Source: Bacteroidota bacterium (GTDB taxonomy: Bacteria; Bacteroidota; Bacteroidia; SXHM01). Taken from it: a stretch of DNA of 52,186 nt. The stretch spans positions 1 through 52,186 of the forward strand of contig CANKAM010000005.1 in the NCBI GenBank assembly GCA_947479755.1. Reading direction: 5' to 3'. Positions within the stretch are counted from its first letter, which is position 1. The number at the start of each line of letters is the position of its first letter. This document shows, in pieces, positions 1 to 9,094 of the stretch. The notes beneath the pieces were generated by a model. The model made no database searches. It had not been told where the DNA came from and saw nothing but the letters and a program-made list of their open reading frames with translations. Made by a program: the position numbers and the translations under genes.

Positions 1-782
1 ATTTTCTTCATCATATCCTCGTCAATCTTCACTTCCATGTCCTGATAAACAGTTTGTCCAAACATGTTTTTGCCCGGATATGGGGCCATTCCAATTGTAC
101 CTACACCAATTGTATAAACCCTGATTCCAAAAGTTTTTGCAATTTCAGCAGCAGTTAAAGGTGGAATAGAACCTCCTGTGTTTACACCGTCTGTAAGTAA
201 AATAATCACTTTACTTTTTGCTTCGCTGTCTTTCAATCTTTTTACCGCAGTTGCCAAGCCCATGCCAATTGCAGTTCCGTCTTCAATCAATCCGTTTTTT
301 ATTCCTCCAAAAATATTCAGCAACACCGAATGGTCAGTAGTAAGGGGACATTGGGTAAATGCTTCACCTGCAAAAACAACTAATCCCATGCGGTCAGTTG
401 GTCGACCTGAAATGAAATTCATAGCGACCTTTTTGGATGCTTCCAAACGGTTAGGCTTAAAATCTTCTGCCAGCATACTTCCTGAAATATCCATGGTGAT
501 GACAATGTCAATTCCTTCGGTTGTAACGTTCTGCCAACTGCTGCTGCTTTGCGGGCGGGCAAGTGCAGCAGAGAGAAAAGCAATGCACAACATACGCAGC
601 GCAAAAGGTAAGTGAACTAATTTCTGACGCAATGTTTTAGGCGAATTCCTGAAATTTTCAAGCGATGAGAAACGAATGTTAGCTCGCTGACTGTTATTTC
701 GTTTCCAATACCAGAAAGTCAGCAACGGAATAAGTGCCAGCAATAGAAACCAATAAGGATTTGCAAACTCAATTCCGTTCAT
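1..782 (-). CDS. batA: BatA-like VWA-domain membrane protein (3' end beyond window)
   Basis: The frame is open from ATG at 782 to the left edge, giving about 260 residues with no stop, so the gene is cut by the window. The N terminus (MNGIEFANPYWFLLLALIPL) is a membrane segment typical of BatA/BatB proteins. It is followed by a second hydrophobic stretch and a von Willebrand A domain with the metal-binding MIDAS motif DISGS near residue 93 and the later LLTDG motif. The start overlaps the stop of the upstream BatD-like gene by one base (TGATG), which implies translational coupling. Bat proteins are envelope-associated and are known from the Bacteroides aerotolerance operon; their molecular role is unsettled. 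The family assignment is firm. Confidence 0.92.
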   Translation of the reverse strand, partial: MNGIEFANPYWFLLLALIPLLTFWYWKRNNSQRANIRFSSLENFRNSPKTLRQKLVHLPFALRMLCIAFLSAALARPQSSSSWQNVTTEGIDIVITMDISGSMLAEDFKPNRLEASKKVAMNFISGRPTDRMGLVVFAGEAFTQCPLTTDHSVLLNIFGGIKNGLIEDGTAIGMGLATAVKRLKDSEAKSKVIILLTDGVNTGGSIPPLTAAEIAKTFGIRVYTIGVGTIGMAPYPGKNMFGQTVYQDMEVKIDEDMMKK

Positions 783-1774
783 CATTTTTTATCTTCCTTT
801 ACTTCGATTGGTTTTGTTGTGTTTACAAAATCAAAAGCATTATTCATGCTCAATTCGTTTTCATTAGACAAAGGTTCTGCCTTCGCAAATTTTACCATGT
901 CGGCTAACTGTAAGAGTTGCTTTAGTTTTGCAAACGTATTTTCATCCACTTTATCCTTCATGGCAGCAAGTGTTTCATCACTTACCTGTTCGGGTGAACT
1001 TACTCCAAAACGCTCATCAATATAGCTGCGCACAATATCCGTCAGTTCACTGTGATACAATTTAACCTGATTTGTTTCCCATAGTTTTTTCTTGCGCAAC
1101 TGCTCAAGTAAACCCAATGCTTTTTCATGGGCAGAAAGTGGTTTTGGTTGAAACAATTCGGTAATCTTCATTTTCTTTTTACGGAAAAAGAACCAGTAAA
1201 GAAGGAAAGCACTGAGAGGCGCAAGTATCAATAAAATTATGCCGATGATAATAAGAATTTCTTTGAGCGTTATGCCCATTGAAAGCGGCTCTTTGATGTC
1301 GTTCACATCTTTTTGCGGATCAAGTGCAACGCCCTTCACTTCAATCATCACAGGTTCGGTTTCAATGTATTTACTCGTGTCGTTATTCAGGTAAAACCTG
1401 ATTGGAGAAATAACCCAATAACCTGAATCAAAAGAAGTGATGGTATACGATTTCTCGAACTTGTAAAAGGTTGTTACTTTTTCGCTGAGTGTGTCAAGCT
1501 TGTGCTCTTCCACTATCTCAATGTGTGAAGCAATGCTGTCCTTAAACTGAGGAAATGCAATACTTACATCCTTAGTATGCTCAATGCGAAGACGAAGTTT
1601 TGTTTGTCCGCCCAGTTTAATGATGTTGGTATCTAATTCTGCAGAAACACTTGCGCCTTGGGAGAAAGTTAAAATTGGCAGAAAAAAGAAAACTATAACT
1701 AATAGCTTCTCTACTACGCTCGATCTGACAACACTTCCAACTTCAAACTTTGTACTTCTAACGTCCATTCTCAT
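782..1774 (-). CDS. BatD-like signal-anchored protein of the bat operon
   Basis: A 330-residue protein. It has a hydrophobic N-terminal segment ending TFSQG, about 150 residues of beta-rich sequence resembling the N-terminal part of BatD proteins, a second strong membrane helix near residues 173-196, a basic KKKMK stop-transfer and a helical cytoplasmic tail. It starts with ATGA overlapping the DUF58 stop and is coupled to batA downstream, the usual position of this uncharacterised protein in Bacteroidota moxR/bat operons. The first 25 codons look like dispersed-repeat DNA rather than an old signal peptide (see 1706-1764), so the ancestral start was probably near VEKLLVIV. The function is unknown; it probably assists the VWA proteins at the membrane. 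Confidence 0.8.
   Translation of the reverse strand: MRMDVRSTKFEVGSVVRSSVVEKLLVIVFFFLPILTFSQGASVSAELDTNIIKLGGQTKLRLRIEHTKDVSIAFPQFKDSIASHIEIVEEHKLDTLSEKVTTFYKFEKSYTITSFDSGYWVISPIRFYLNNDTSKYIETEPVMIEVKGVALDPQKDVNDIKEPLSMGITLKEILIIIGIILLILAPLSAFLLYWFFFRKKKMKITELFQPKPLSAHEKALGLLEQLRKKKLWETNQVKLYHSELTDIVRSYIDERFGVSSPEQVSDETLAAMKDKVDENTFAKLKQLLQLADMVKFAKAEPLSNENELSMNNAFDFVNTTKPIEVKEDKK
1706..1764. repeat. Dispersed repeat DNA inside the N-terminal coding region of the BatD-like gene
   Basis: Two motifs lie back to back. Bases 1706-1730 (containing CTACTACGCTCGATCTGACA) resemble the REP-like units at 20570-20594 and 44593-44619. Bases 1731-1764 carry the mixed AAGT/GAAGTT pattern (minus strand AGAAGTACAAAGTTTGAAGT) that, from memory, is common between genes in Bacteroidota. 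Here they are read as codons 4-25 of the protein. Confidence 0.6.
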
Positions 1775-2646
1775 CTTCTTCCTTCCCTTTTCTTAAACAA
1801 ATTCATTAATGGAGTAATGTATGATTCATGCGTGGCAATTGATGTAAAATCAACTCCGCTGCGGTTTAATATTTTTTTCAAATTATCATCAAATTGAAGT
1901 GCAGAAGCTTTATATGAAATTCGCACTTTATGGTTTGAAGTGTCTAACCAGCGTAACTCTCCGCTTTCAGCATCCTGAACTTTTATCAAACCAATATCGG
2001 GCAATTCATTCTCTCGTTTATCATAAATGCGAATTCCAACAACATCATGTTTACGGTTGGCAATTTTTAATGCATCTTCATAATTAGCATCTATGAAATC
2101 AGAAATAAGGAAAGCAATACTTCGCTTTTTAATGACATTATTCAGATACTTCAAAGCCTGACTGATATTGGTTTTCTTATGTTCAGAAGTAAACTCAATC
2201 AACTCACGGATGATACGCAGAATGTGGGACTTCCCTTTTTTAGGAGGAATAAATTTTTCAATCTGATCACTGAAAAATATCACACCAATTTTATCATTAT
2301 TCTGAATAGCGGAAAAAGATAGCACTGCACACAATTCTGTTATCAATTCGCGTTTCATCTTCTCTTTTGTCCCGAAATCTTTTGAGCCGCTCATATCCAC
2401 TATCAACATCACGGTCATCTCTCGCTCTTCTTCAAAAACCTTTACATAAGGACTGTTGAAACGAGCAGTTACGTTCCAATCAATTGTGCGGATATCATCA
2501 CCCGGCATATATTCACGAACTTCACTGAAAGCCATACCGCGCCCCTTAAAGGCCGTGTGGTATTCCCCTGAAAAAATCTGGTTTGAAAGACCACGCGTCT
2601 TTATCTCAATCTTACGTACTTTTTTTAATAGCTCTGTTGTTTCCAT
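1771..2646 (-). CDS. DUF58 domain protein (VWA-like)
   Basis: A 291-residue cytoplasmic protein of the DUF58 family. The family signature region YHTAFKGRGMAFSEVREY and GDDIRTIDWNVTARF lies at residues 28-65, followed by a VWA-like fold with MIDAS-type motif DMSGS near residue 84 and a later SDFID. DUF58 proteins are standard partners of MoxR ATPases, and here the gene follows moxR by 70 bp and overlaps the BatD-like gene by 4 bp. In the established model MoxR AAA+ proteins act as chaperones on VWA partners; the client here is unknown. Length is normal for the family. Confidence 0.93.
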   Translation of the reverse strand: METTELLKKVRKIEIKTRGLSNQIFSGEYHTAFKGRGMAFSEVREYMPGDDIRTIDWNVTARFNSPYVKVFEEEREMTVMLIVDMSGSKDFGTKEKMKRELITELCAVLSFSAIQNNDKIGVIFFSDQIEKFIPPKKGKSHILRIIRELIEFTSEHKKTNISQALKYLNNVIKKRSIAFLISDFIDANYEDALKIANRKHDVVGIRIYDKRENELPDIGLIKVQDAESGELRWLDTSNHKVRISYKASALQFDDNLKKILNRSGVDFTSIATHESYITPLMNLFKKREGRR

Positions 2647-2650
2647 TTTT

Positions 2651-2710
2651 TCTCACCACCAAGTAGACTAAGTTCACTGAGACTTAGTGACCTTGTACCC
2701 TTAGTGGTAA
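2651..2710. repeat. Degenerate inverted repeat between moxR and DUF58
   Basis: The 70-bp gap holds imperfect inverted arms, TCACCACCAAG at the left and CTTAGTGGTAAA at the right, with CTAAGTTCACTGAGACTTAG between them. It resembles a dispersed Bacteroidota element built on the words 'caccaagt' and 'actaag' that I know from memory. It sits inside an operon, so it would be transcribed as a hairpin between two cistrons and might act as an mRNA stability element. Confidence 0.55.
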
Positions 2711-2716
2711 AATTAT

Positions 2717-3700
2717 TTAAGGCACTTCAACTGCATTCAGAATTTCTGCAATAACATTTTCACTGGTAATATTCTCCGCTTCCGCTTCGTAGGTCAATCC
2801 TACTCTGTGACGCAACACATCGTTGCAAACGGCACGTACATCCTCAGGAATTACGTAACCTCTGCGTTTAATAAATGCATACGCTTTTGAAGCCAAAGCA
2901 AGACTAATACTTGCACGTGGAGAACCTCCATAGCTGATCAACGGAGCAATTTTATCCAACTTATAATCTTTAGGAGCACGGGTTGCAAAAACAATATCAA
3001 TAATGTAACGCTCAATTTTTTCGTCCATATAAACTTCGCGGACTACTTCTCTTGATTTCAGTATTTCTGCAGTAGTGAGGATTTTACTTGTTTTAGGAAA
3101 TACACCACCCGCATTCTGACGAATAATTTTACGCTCATCTTCTTTATTAGGGTAAGTAATTACCACTTTAAGCATAAAACGGTCAACCTGAGCTTCAGGA
3201 AGTGTGTAGGTTCCCTCCTGCTCTATTGGATTTTGAGTTGCAAGAACAAGAAAAGGTTCAGGCAATTTAAATGTCTGGTCACCAATAGTTACCTGCTTTT
3301 CCTGCATTGCTTCCAGCAAAGCACTTTGCACTTTTGCCGGGGCTCGGTTAATCTCATCTGCCAAAATAAAGTTAGAAAAAATAGGCCCTTTACGAACAGT
3401 GAACTCTTCCTTTTTCTGGTTATAAATCATGGTTCCGATCAAGTCGGCAGGTAAAAGGTCAGGAGTAAACTGTATGCGACTGAAACCTGCATCAATACAC
3501 GAAGCCAATGAATTAATCGCTAATGTCTTTGCCAATCCGGGAACACCTTCCAGCAAAATATGTCCGTTGGAAAGCAACCCGATAAGTAAACGTTCGGTCA
3601 TGTATTTCTGACCTACAATTACCTTATCCATTTCCATTTGAATAAGGTCAACAAAAGCACTTTCGCGCTGTATTTTTTCGTTTAGTTCTTTTATGTCCAT
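2717..3700 (-). CDS. MoxR-family AAA+ ATPase
   Basis: A 327-residue AAA+ ATPase. Walker A is GVPGLAKT near residue 54, Walker B ILADEINRAP near residue 113, and sensor 1 region LATQNPIEQEGTY near residue 151, followed by a C-terminal lid. Length and motifs match the MoxR family. It is the first gene of the moxR-DUF58-BatD-like-batA operon and has a good promoter 30 bp upstream. Its likely role is ATP-driven remodelling of the VWA proteins encoded behind it. A second MoxR (28296-29261) has the same motifs but lies in a different operon with foldases. Confidence 0.95.
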   Translation of the reverse strand: MDIKELNEKIQRESAFVDLIQMEMDKVIVGQKYMTERLLIGLLSNGHILLEGVPGLAKTLAINSLASCIDAGFSRIQFTPDLLPADLIGTMIYNQKKEEFTVRKGPIFSNFILADEINRAPAKVQSALLEAMQEKQVTIGDQTFKLPEPFLVLATQNPIEQEGTYTLPEAQVDRFMLKVVITYPNKEDERKIIRQNAGGVFPKTSKILTTAEILKSREVVREVYMDEKIERYIIDIVFATRAPKDYKLDKIAPLISYGGSPRASISLALASKAYAFIKRRGYVIPEDVRAVCNDVLRHRVGLTYEAEAENITSENVIAEILNAVEVP

Positions 3701-3727
3701 AAGTGATAGCTTTTAAAATTGCGGACG

Positions 3728-3761
3728 CAAATTTAACATCTCTGAAGTATGTTTAAGCAAA
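3728..3761 (-). promoter_or_regulatory. Promoter of the moxR operon
   Basis: On the minus strand the -7 element is TAAATTTG (3735-3728), an exact match to TAnnTTTG. A TTTG (3761-3758) lies 22 bases upstream as the -33 element, slightly wider than the usual spacing. The predicted transcript starts about 20 bases before the ATG at 3700. Confidence 0.6.
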
Positions 3762-3858
3762 TAAGATTGGTTAAAAATTGTTAACGAATTAATGTACCAT
3801 TACCGGTAATTAATCTGCACCGAAACAATTTGTAGTATTGCAGTATATATCCATCAAA

Positions 3859-4311
3859 GTGAAAGCTAAAAATCTACTACTACTTCTATTCCCTTTACTT
3901 ATCTTTTCGTGCACACAACCACCAAAAATAAACTTCACCTGGCTGGAAGGCAAATGGATTCAAACCAATGGTGATGCCAACTTTCACGAAGAGTGGACAA
4001 TAGTAAATGACTCGCTTTTTGAAGGCAGAGGTTATGTTGTAGATGGTATCGACACACTGTTCTCAGAAAAACTTAAAATTAAAAACGACAGGGAAAGGCT
4101 GTATTACTGTGTGGAAATGGCAACCGGTCGTGTTGCTGAATTTAAATTGATTTCAGAAGCGCCTGAAAAATTGATTTTTGAATTGCCTGAGAATGATTTT
4201 CCTTCTAAAATAATTTACACTAAAATGTCGGATAATGAAATGACAGTGGTATTGGAAGGCATTGACAACGGGACGGAAGTAAAGGATGAACTTATTTTCA
4301 GCCGGAAGTAA
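3859..4311 (+). CDS. Small lipoprotein, DUF6265-like or unassigned
   Basis: About 150 residues. I start it at GTG 3859 because this gives a compact lipoprotein signal (KAKNLLLLLFPLLIFSC) with lipobox IFSC. The frame also stays open back to TTG 3838, but a candidate -7 element (TAGTATTG, 3833-3840) overlaps that part. The mature part has FTWLEGKWIQ, followed by FHEEWTIVNDSLFEGRGYVV, and ends in an antiparallel beta pattern, suggestive of a small lipocalin-like barrel as in several Bacteroidota 'LEGKW' lipoproteins. The stop is 5 bases before the GNAT gene, so the two are probably co-transcribed. The function is unknown. Confidence 0.75.
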   Translation: MKAKNLLLLLFPLLIFSCTQPPKINFTWLEGKWIQTNGDANFHEEWTIVNDSLFEGRGYVVDGIDTLFSEKLKIKNDRERLYYCVEMATGRVAEFKLISEAPEKLIFELPENDFPSKIIYTKMSDNEMTVVLEGIDNGTEVKDELIFSRK

Positions 4312-4316
4312 GCAGT

Positions 4317-4832
4317 ATGCAGAATATTTCAAAAGCTACACTCAACGATGTAATAGCACTAAACTCACTTATTAATTCTGCTTATCGTGGAGAAAGTTCA
4401 AAAGCAGGATGGACCACTGAAGCTGATATATTAGGCGGACAGCGCACGGATGAAGAAGATTTAAGAACTATTATTTCCAAGCCCGACTGTACAATTCTAA
4501 AATACACCAACGCTGCCGATGAAATCATTAGCTGTGTGCGATTGGAAAAACATGGCACTAGAATGTATCTCGGCATGTTAACGGTTTCACCTGTTTTGCA
4601 AGGTGGTGGAATTGGTAAACAAATGATGGCTGCCTCAGAAAAACTGGCAAAAGAACAAAACTGCACTACCGTTTATATGCAGGTAATTGAAGGTAGAGAT
4701 GAATTAATTTTATGGTATGAACGCCAGGGCTATATTGATACAGGAGAAAGAAAACCTTTTCCTATGAGCGATCCGCGCTTTGGAATTCCTAGAAAAGAAC
4801 TGGAGTTTATTATAATGGAGAAAGCACTTTAA
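4317..4832 (+). CDS. GNAT-family N-acetyltransferase
   Basis: A 171-residue GCN5-related acetyltransferase. The acetyl-CoA pyrophosphate-binding motif A is seen as LTVSPVLQGGGIGKQMM at about residues 88-104, followed by the helix MAASEKLAKEQ and the late strand/helix YMQVIEGRDELILWYERQGY typical of the fold's C-terminal half. The substrate cannot be told from sequence. It follows the lipoprotein gene by 5 bases and converges with the DUF167 gene, the two stop ends overlapping by 4 bp. Confidence 0.9.
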   Translation: MQNISKATLNDVIALNSLINSAYRGESSKAGWTTEADILGGQRTDEEDLRTIISKPDCTILKYTNAADEIISCVRLEKHGTRMYLGMLTVSPVLQGGGIGKQMMAASEKLAKEQNCTTVYMQVIEGRDELILWYERQGYIDTGERKPFPMSDPRFGIPRKELEFIIMEKAL

Positions 4833-5092
4833 ACTCTGTAGGTTTCTATAATCTTTCTTCCTGCCTCCTCATCAATATCAATACTCACTTTTTTATGAGG
4901 ATTGTTTTCTCCCTTCAAAATTTCAATCTTTGATTTAGGCACTTCAAATATTTCTGAAAGATATTTAACAAGGTATTTATTTGCCTTACCTTCCAAAGGC
5001 TGCTCTTTGATTTTAACTTTAATACTACCGTCCTGCTCAACAATAAATTCGTCTTTTCTGCTACCGGGCTTAATGGTTAAATGAAGTATCAT
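4829..5092 (-). CDS. DUF167 (YggU/UPF0235) family protein
   Basis: An 87-residue protein with the complete DUF167 pattern: LTIKPGSRKDEF near the start, IKVKIKEQPLEGKANKYLVK in the middle, and FEVPKSKIEILKGENNPHKK toward the end. The fold is a small alpha/beta domain of unknown biochemical role, widespread in bacteria and eukaryotes. Its ATG overlaps the stop of the upstream peptide-binding lipoprotein gene by 4 bp, so the two are translationally coupled, although no functional link is obvious. Confidence 0.92.
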   Translation of the reverse strand: MILHLTIKPGSRKDEFIVEQDGSIKVKIKEQPLEGKANKYLVKYLSEIFEVPKSKIEILKGENNPHKKVSIDIDEEAGRKIIETYRV

Positions 5093-6732
5093 TTAGCAAC
5101 TGATTTCTTTACTTTTTTCAGCGTCAGTAAATTCATCGAATTGCTTCCTAAGCCTTGCACATCTTTATTTACAAAGCGCAGAACACGGTCATAATAAAGC
5201 GGAACAACCGGTGAATTATCAATGATGATGCTGTCCATTTCGCGATAGAGTATATAACGCAAACTGTCATTCACTTCATTCAAAGCAGTTTCATAAAGCT
5301 TGTCGTATTTATCATTTTTAAATAATGTATAGTTTGGTCCTTTAGGCGTAAAGTTTTTTGAATAATAAAGCGCAAGAAAATTTTCCGCATCGGCATAATC
5401 TGCAATCCATGACTTGCGCCAGAAAAGAGATTGAGCATTGGCCACCATTTCTCCATGTGTTCCGGGCGGGTTTACTTCGATCTTAATTTTCACACCTATC
5501 TCTGAAAGTTGGTGCTGAATATATTCACATAAATCAAGATACTGGCTCGTAGTATGCAGTGTAATTTCGGGCAATCCTTTTCCATTAGGATAGCCTGCCT
5601 GAGCAAGTAACTCACGCGCTTTTGCCGGGTTATAATCATAGCCTTTCAACTCCTTGCTGAACGAAGGTAATCCATCAGGAACAAAGCCATTCACAGCAGG
5701 TGCTCCGATATTATTACGGATATAACGCATCATTTTCACACGATCAATTCCGTAATTGATTGCTTGCCGAATTTCTTTTTTTCTGATCGGACTTTTCTTT
5801 ACTATTTCCAGACTATCATTCAGCAAAAAGCCAAGGTATTCTGTATTCAGGAAAGGTTGTGAAATCAAATTCACCTTATCTCTAAACTCTTCTTTCAATT
5901 CCCCCGAAGGAGTAATGATAGCATCTTTGTAACTCCCATCATCCAGACCCGAAAGCATATCAGTATTTCCTTTCACAAATTCAAGAAACGAACTTTGCGG
6001 ATCATTAATAAATGTGATGGAAACAGCATCTAAATAAGGCAGTTTATTTCCGTTATCTACTTCAAAATAATTTTCGTTTTTGTGAAGAACCAGTTTCACT
6101 CCTTCATACCACCATTTCATTTTAAAAGGACCTGTTCCAACCGGATTTCTACCAAAATCTTTTCCATAAAAATCAACTGCTTCTTCAGGAACTACGGAAC
6201 AATACTGCATTGTAAGCATTCCTATAAAAGGCGGAAAAGATGTTTTCAGATGAATAGCAAACGTTGAATCATTAGTTGCTTCAAAGCCTTTCCCATTTGT
6301 GAAATCCACATTATTAAAAATCCACCTTCCCGGTGAAAGAACCTTTTCATCAACAATGCGATTGAAACTATATACAAAATCAGAGGCAGTAATCTTTCTT
6401 CCTTTTTGATTTGTGAAAACCTCACTGTCATGAAAATAAACATCCTCACGCAAATGAAAAATGTAAACCAAACCCTCTTCCGAAATCTCCCAGTTCTTTG
6501 CTATACAAGGCTGAATGCGGGTCTCATCATCCATCTGTACTAAGCCATTAAACAGCTGATTTGCCGCCCAGATGTTTGCCATTGTGCGGGAAAACGCAGG
6601 ATCAAGAGAAGTAATTCCTTTGGGTTCGTTGTAACGGAAAACTGTTTTGCCTTCATGGCTATTCTTTTTCCCGGAACAGGAAAAAAGGAATACACTAATT
6701 AAAAAACACAAAATAATGTCTTTAAATTTCAT
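5089..6732 (-). CDS. ABC-type peptide substrate-binding lipoprotein (SBP_bac_5, DppA/OppA-like)
   Basis: A 547-residue lipoprotein. The signal peptide FLISVFLFSC has a clear lipobox cysteine at about residue 19. Family 5 features include ITSLDPAFSRTMANIWAANQ, ASDFVYSFNRIVD, GTGPFKMKWWYEGVKLVLHK and the domain II motif RKKEIRQAINYGIDR. The expected ligand is an oligopeptide. No permease or ATPase genes are adjacent, so any transporter must be encoded elsewhere. A weak -7 element (TATCTTCG on the minus strand, 6745-6738) ends only 5 bases before the ATG, so the transcript may be nearly leaderless. Confidence 0.93.
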   Translation of the reverse strand: MKFKDIILCFLISVFLFSCSGKKNSHEGKTVFRYNEPKGITSLDPAFSRTMANIWAANQLFNGLVQMDDETRIQPCIAKNWEISEEGLVYIFHLREDVYFHDSEVFTNQKGRKITASDFVYSFNRIVDEKVLSPGRWIFNNVDFTNGKGFEATNDSTFAIHLKTSFPPFIGMLTMQYCSVVPEEAVDFYGKDFGRNPVGTGPFKMKWWYEGVKLVLHKNENYFEVDNGNKLPYLDAVSITFINDPQSSFLEFVKGNTDMLSGLDDGSYKDAIITPSGELKEEFRDKVNLISQPFLNTEYLGFLLNDSLEIVKKSPIRKKEIRQAINYGIDRVKMMRYIRNNIGAPAVNGFVPDGLPSFSKELKGYDYNPAKARELLAQAGYPNGKGLPEITLHTTSQYLDLCEYIQHQLSEIGVKIKIEVNPPGTHGEMVANAQSLFWRKSWIADYADAENFLALYYSKNFTPKGPNYTLFKNDKYDKLYETALNEVNDSLRYILYREMDSIIIDNSPVVPLYYDRVLRFVNKDVQGLGSNSMNLLTLKKVKKSVAK

Positions 6733-6853
6733 GAGGGCGAAGATATACGTTTTGAAAAAGCCAATTCACTACTACTTTGTTTTTATCTGCTTTCAATTTA
6801 CTTTATTAATCGTTAACTTTACACTCCTTTAAAAACGGTGTCGAAAGAAGAAA

Positions 6854-9094
6854 ATGGAAACCACGATAGATTTAGAAGCAGAAAAGAAAGAGATACTTAA
6901 AGCCTACCGACACCTTTTGCGCAACACCAAACGCTATCAGGCTAAAGGTGATTTGCAACTCATTCGCAAAGCTTTTGACCTTGCCCTTGAAGCGCACAAA
7001 GACATGCGCAGAAAATCCGGTGAGCCGTACATTTATCATCCGCTTGCAGTTGCTGAAATTGTTACAGCCGAAATCGGCTTGGGTGCAAAGTCTATTGTTT
7101 GCGCACTTCTGCACGATGTTGTAGAAGATACGCACATTACATTAGAGGACATCCGCAGTATGTTTGGCGATAAGGTTGCCACCATTGTTGACGGACTGAC
7201 AAAAATCTCCGGAGTTTTTGACCATACATCAGCAACTACCTCCATACAGGCTGAAAATTTCCGCAAAATGCTGCTTACGCTCAGCAGCGATGTGCGCGTT
7301 ATTCTTATCAAACTTGCCGACCGTTTGCACAACATGCGTACGCTTGACAGCATGGCACGCGACAAGCAATTAAAAATTGCATCGGAAACATTGTATCTCT
7401 ACGCACCGCTTGCGCACCGTTTAGGTTTGTATGCGATTAAAACCGAGATGGAAGACTTGTCGCTGAAATACACCGAGCCCGAAGTGTATGAAAGCATCAG
7501 CAATAAATTGATAGAAACACAGCGTCAGCGCCAGCGTTTTATCAATAAATTCAGCTTTCCTATCATGAATTCGCTGAACGAGGCAGGACTTGATTTTGAT
7601 ATAAAAGGGCGCACAAAAAGCATTTATTCCATCTATAAAAAGATGAAAAAACAGGAAGTTCCTTTTGAGGAAGTGTATGACCTGTTTGCCATCCGCATTA
7701 TTTTAAATTCAACTCCCGAAAACGAAAAATCTGATTGCTGGCGCACCTACTCTATTGTTTCAGACCATTACGTTCCCAACACCGAACGTATGCGCGATTG
7801 GATTTCAACGCCAAAATCAAATGGGTACGAATCGCTGCACACAACAGTAATGAGCAGCACCGGCCAATGGGTTGAAGTGCAGATACGCACCAAACGCATG
7901 GATGATATTGCCGAAAAAGGTCTTGCTGCACACTGGAAATACAAAGAATCAAGCGGTGAGAATGTGCTGGAAGAATGGATATCTAAAATCCGGGAAGTAT
8001 TGGAGAATCCTGACCCGAATGCATTGGATTTTATTGATGACTTTAAACTCAATCTTTTTGCGGAAGAGATTTTTGTCTTCACTCCCAAAGGGGAACTAAA
8101 AACACTTCCTGTTGGCGCAACTTCGCTTGATTTTGCATTTGAAGTTCACTCCGAAGTGGGTATGAAATGTATTGGTGCAAAAATCAATAACAAACTGATG
8201 CCGCTTAGCTATAAGCTGAAAAGTGGCGACCAGATTGAAGTGCTTACTTCATCCAAGCAATATCCTAAGGAAGACTGGCTGGCATTTGTTGTTACCGGCA
8301 AAGCGAAATCTAAAATCAAACAAGCGCTGAAAGATGAAAAACGTCAGCTTGCCGAAGAAGGAAAAGAAATGCTGGAACGCAAATTCCGTAATCTGAAAGT
8401 AAAACCGGACAACAATACCATCAATCGTTTGGTGAAGTATTACAAGATGATGAGTCCGCTTGATTTTTATTTCCGCATTGCCAATAAAAACATTGACCTT
8501 CATGATTTAAAAGAGGCTTTGGAAGACCCGGAGAAAAAAGGGTTCCTCGGCTATCTGAAACGTTTTATTCCGGGCTCAAAAGAGAAAGAAGAAAAACCAA
8601 ATCAAATTGAAAATCTTGTTGCCGACCTGAACGGAAAACCTGCGCAGCTGTTGATTGGCGACAGCATGGAAAAATTAGATTACACGCTTTCAAAATGCTG
8701 CAATCCAATTCCGGGTGATGATGTTTTTGGCTTTATCACGATTAATGAAGGAATAAAAATTCACCGCGTAAGTTGTCCGAATGCAATACAGCTGATGGGT
8801 AAACATGCTTACCGAGTTATTAAAGCAAAATGGACAAGTAAAGAATCCATCGCTTTCCTTGCCGGTTTAAAAGTTACGGGAATTGATGAAGTGGGAATTG
8901 TGAATAACATCACTAAAATAATTTCAAACGAACTGCACGTAAACATGCGCTCCATCAGCTTTGAAGAGCATGACGGAACATTTGACGGAACCATTATGGT
9001 CTATGTTCACGATACACAACACCTTACCAGCCTTCTGAATAATCTAAAGAAAGTAAATGGCGTACACACGGTTACCAGAATGGATGCCAACTAA
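6854..9094 (+). CDS. Bifunctional (p)ppGpp synthetase/hydrolase, RelA/SpoT (Rsh) family
   Basis: A 746-residue Rsh enzyme that makes and degrades the stringent-response alarmone (p)ppGpp. The HD hydrolase domain shows YIYHPLAVAEIV and LLHDVVEDT (around residues 60-93). The synthetase domain shows RTKSIYSIYKKM (about 252) and STPKSNGYESLHTTV (about 317). The RMRD just before the latter is the basic RXKD-type variant linked to bifunctional enzymes rather than the EXDD of RelA. A TGS domain (IFVFTPKGELKTLP, about 404), a zinc-finger-like CCNPIPGD region and a C-terminal ACT domain follow. All hydrolase and synthetase motifs look intact. smpB follows without a gap. Confidence 0.96.
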   Translation: METTIDLEAEKKEILKAYRHLLRNTKRYQAKGDLQLIRKAFDLALEAHKDMRRKSGEPYIYHPLAVAEIVTAEIGLGAKSIVCALLHDVVEDTHITLEDIRSMFGDKVATIVDGLTKISGVFDHTSATTSIQAENFRKMLLTLSSDVRVILIKLADRLHNMRTLDSMARDKQLKIASETLYLYAPLAHRLGLYAIKTEMEDLSLKYTEPEVYESISNKLIETQRQRQRFINKFSFPIMNSLNEAGLDFDIKGRTKSIYSIYKKMKKQEVPFEEVYDLFAIRIILNSTPENEKSDCWRTYSIVSDHYVPNTERMRDWISTPKSNGYESLHTTVMSSTGQWVEVQIRTKRMDDIAEKGLAAHWKYKESSGENVLEEWISKIREVLENPDPNALDFIDDFKLNLFAEEIFVFTPKGELKTLPVGATSLDFAFEVHSEVGMKCIGAKINNKLMPLSYKLKSGDQIEVLTSSKQYPKEDWLAFVVTGKAKSKIKQALKDEKRQLAEEGKEMLERKFRNLKVKPDNNTINRLVKYYKMMSPLDFYFRIANKNIDLHDLKEALEDPEKKGFLGYLKRFIPGSKEKEEKPNQIENLVADLNGKPAQLLIGDSMEKLDYTLSKCCNPIPGDDVFGFITINEGIKIHRVSCPNAIQLMGKHAYRVIKAKWTSKESIAFLAGLKVTGIDEVGIVNNITKIISNELHVNMRSISFEEHDGTFDGTIMVYVHDTQHLTSLLNNLKKVNGVHTVTRMDAN

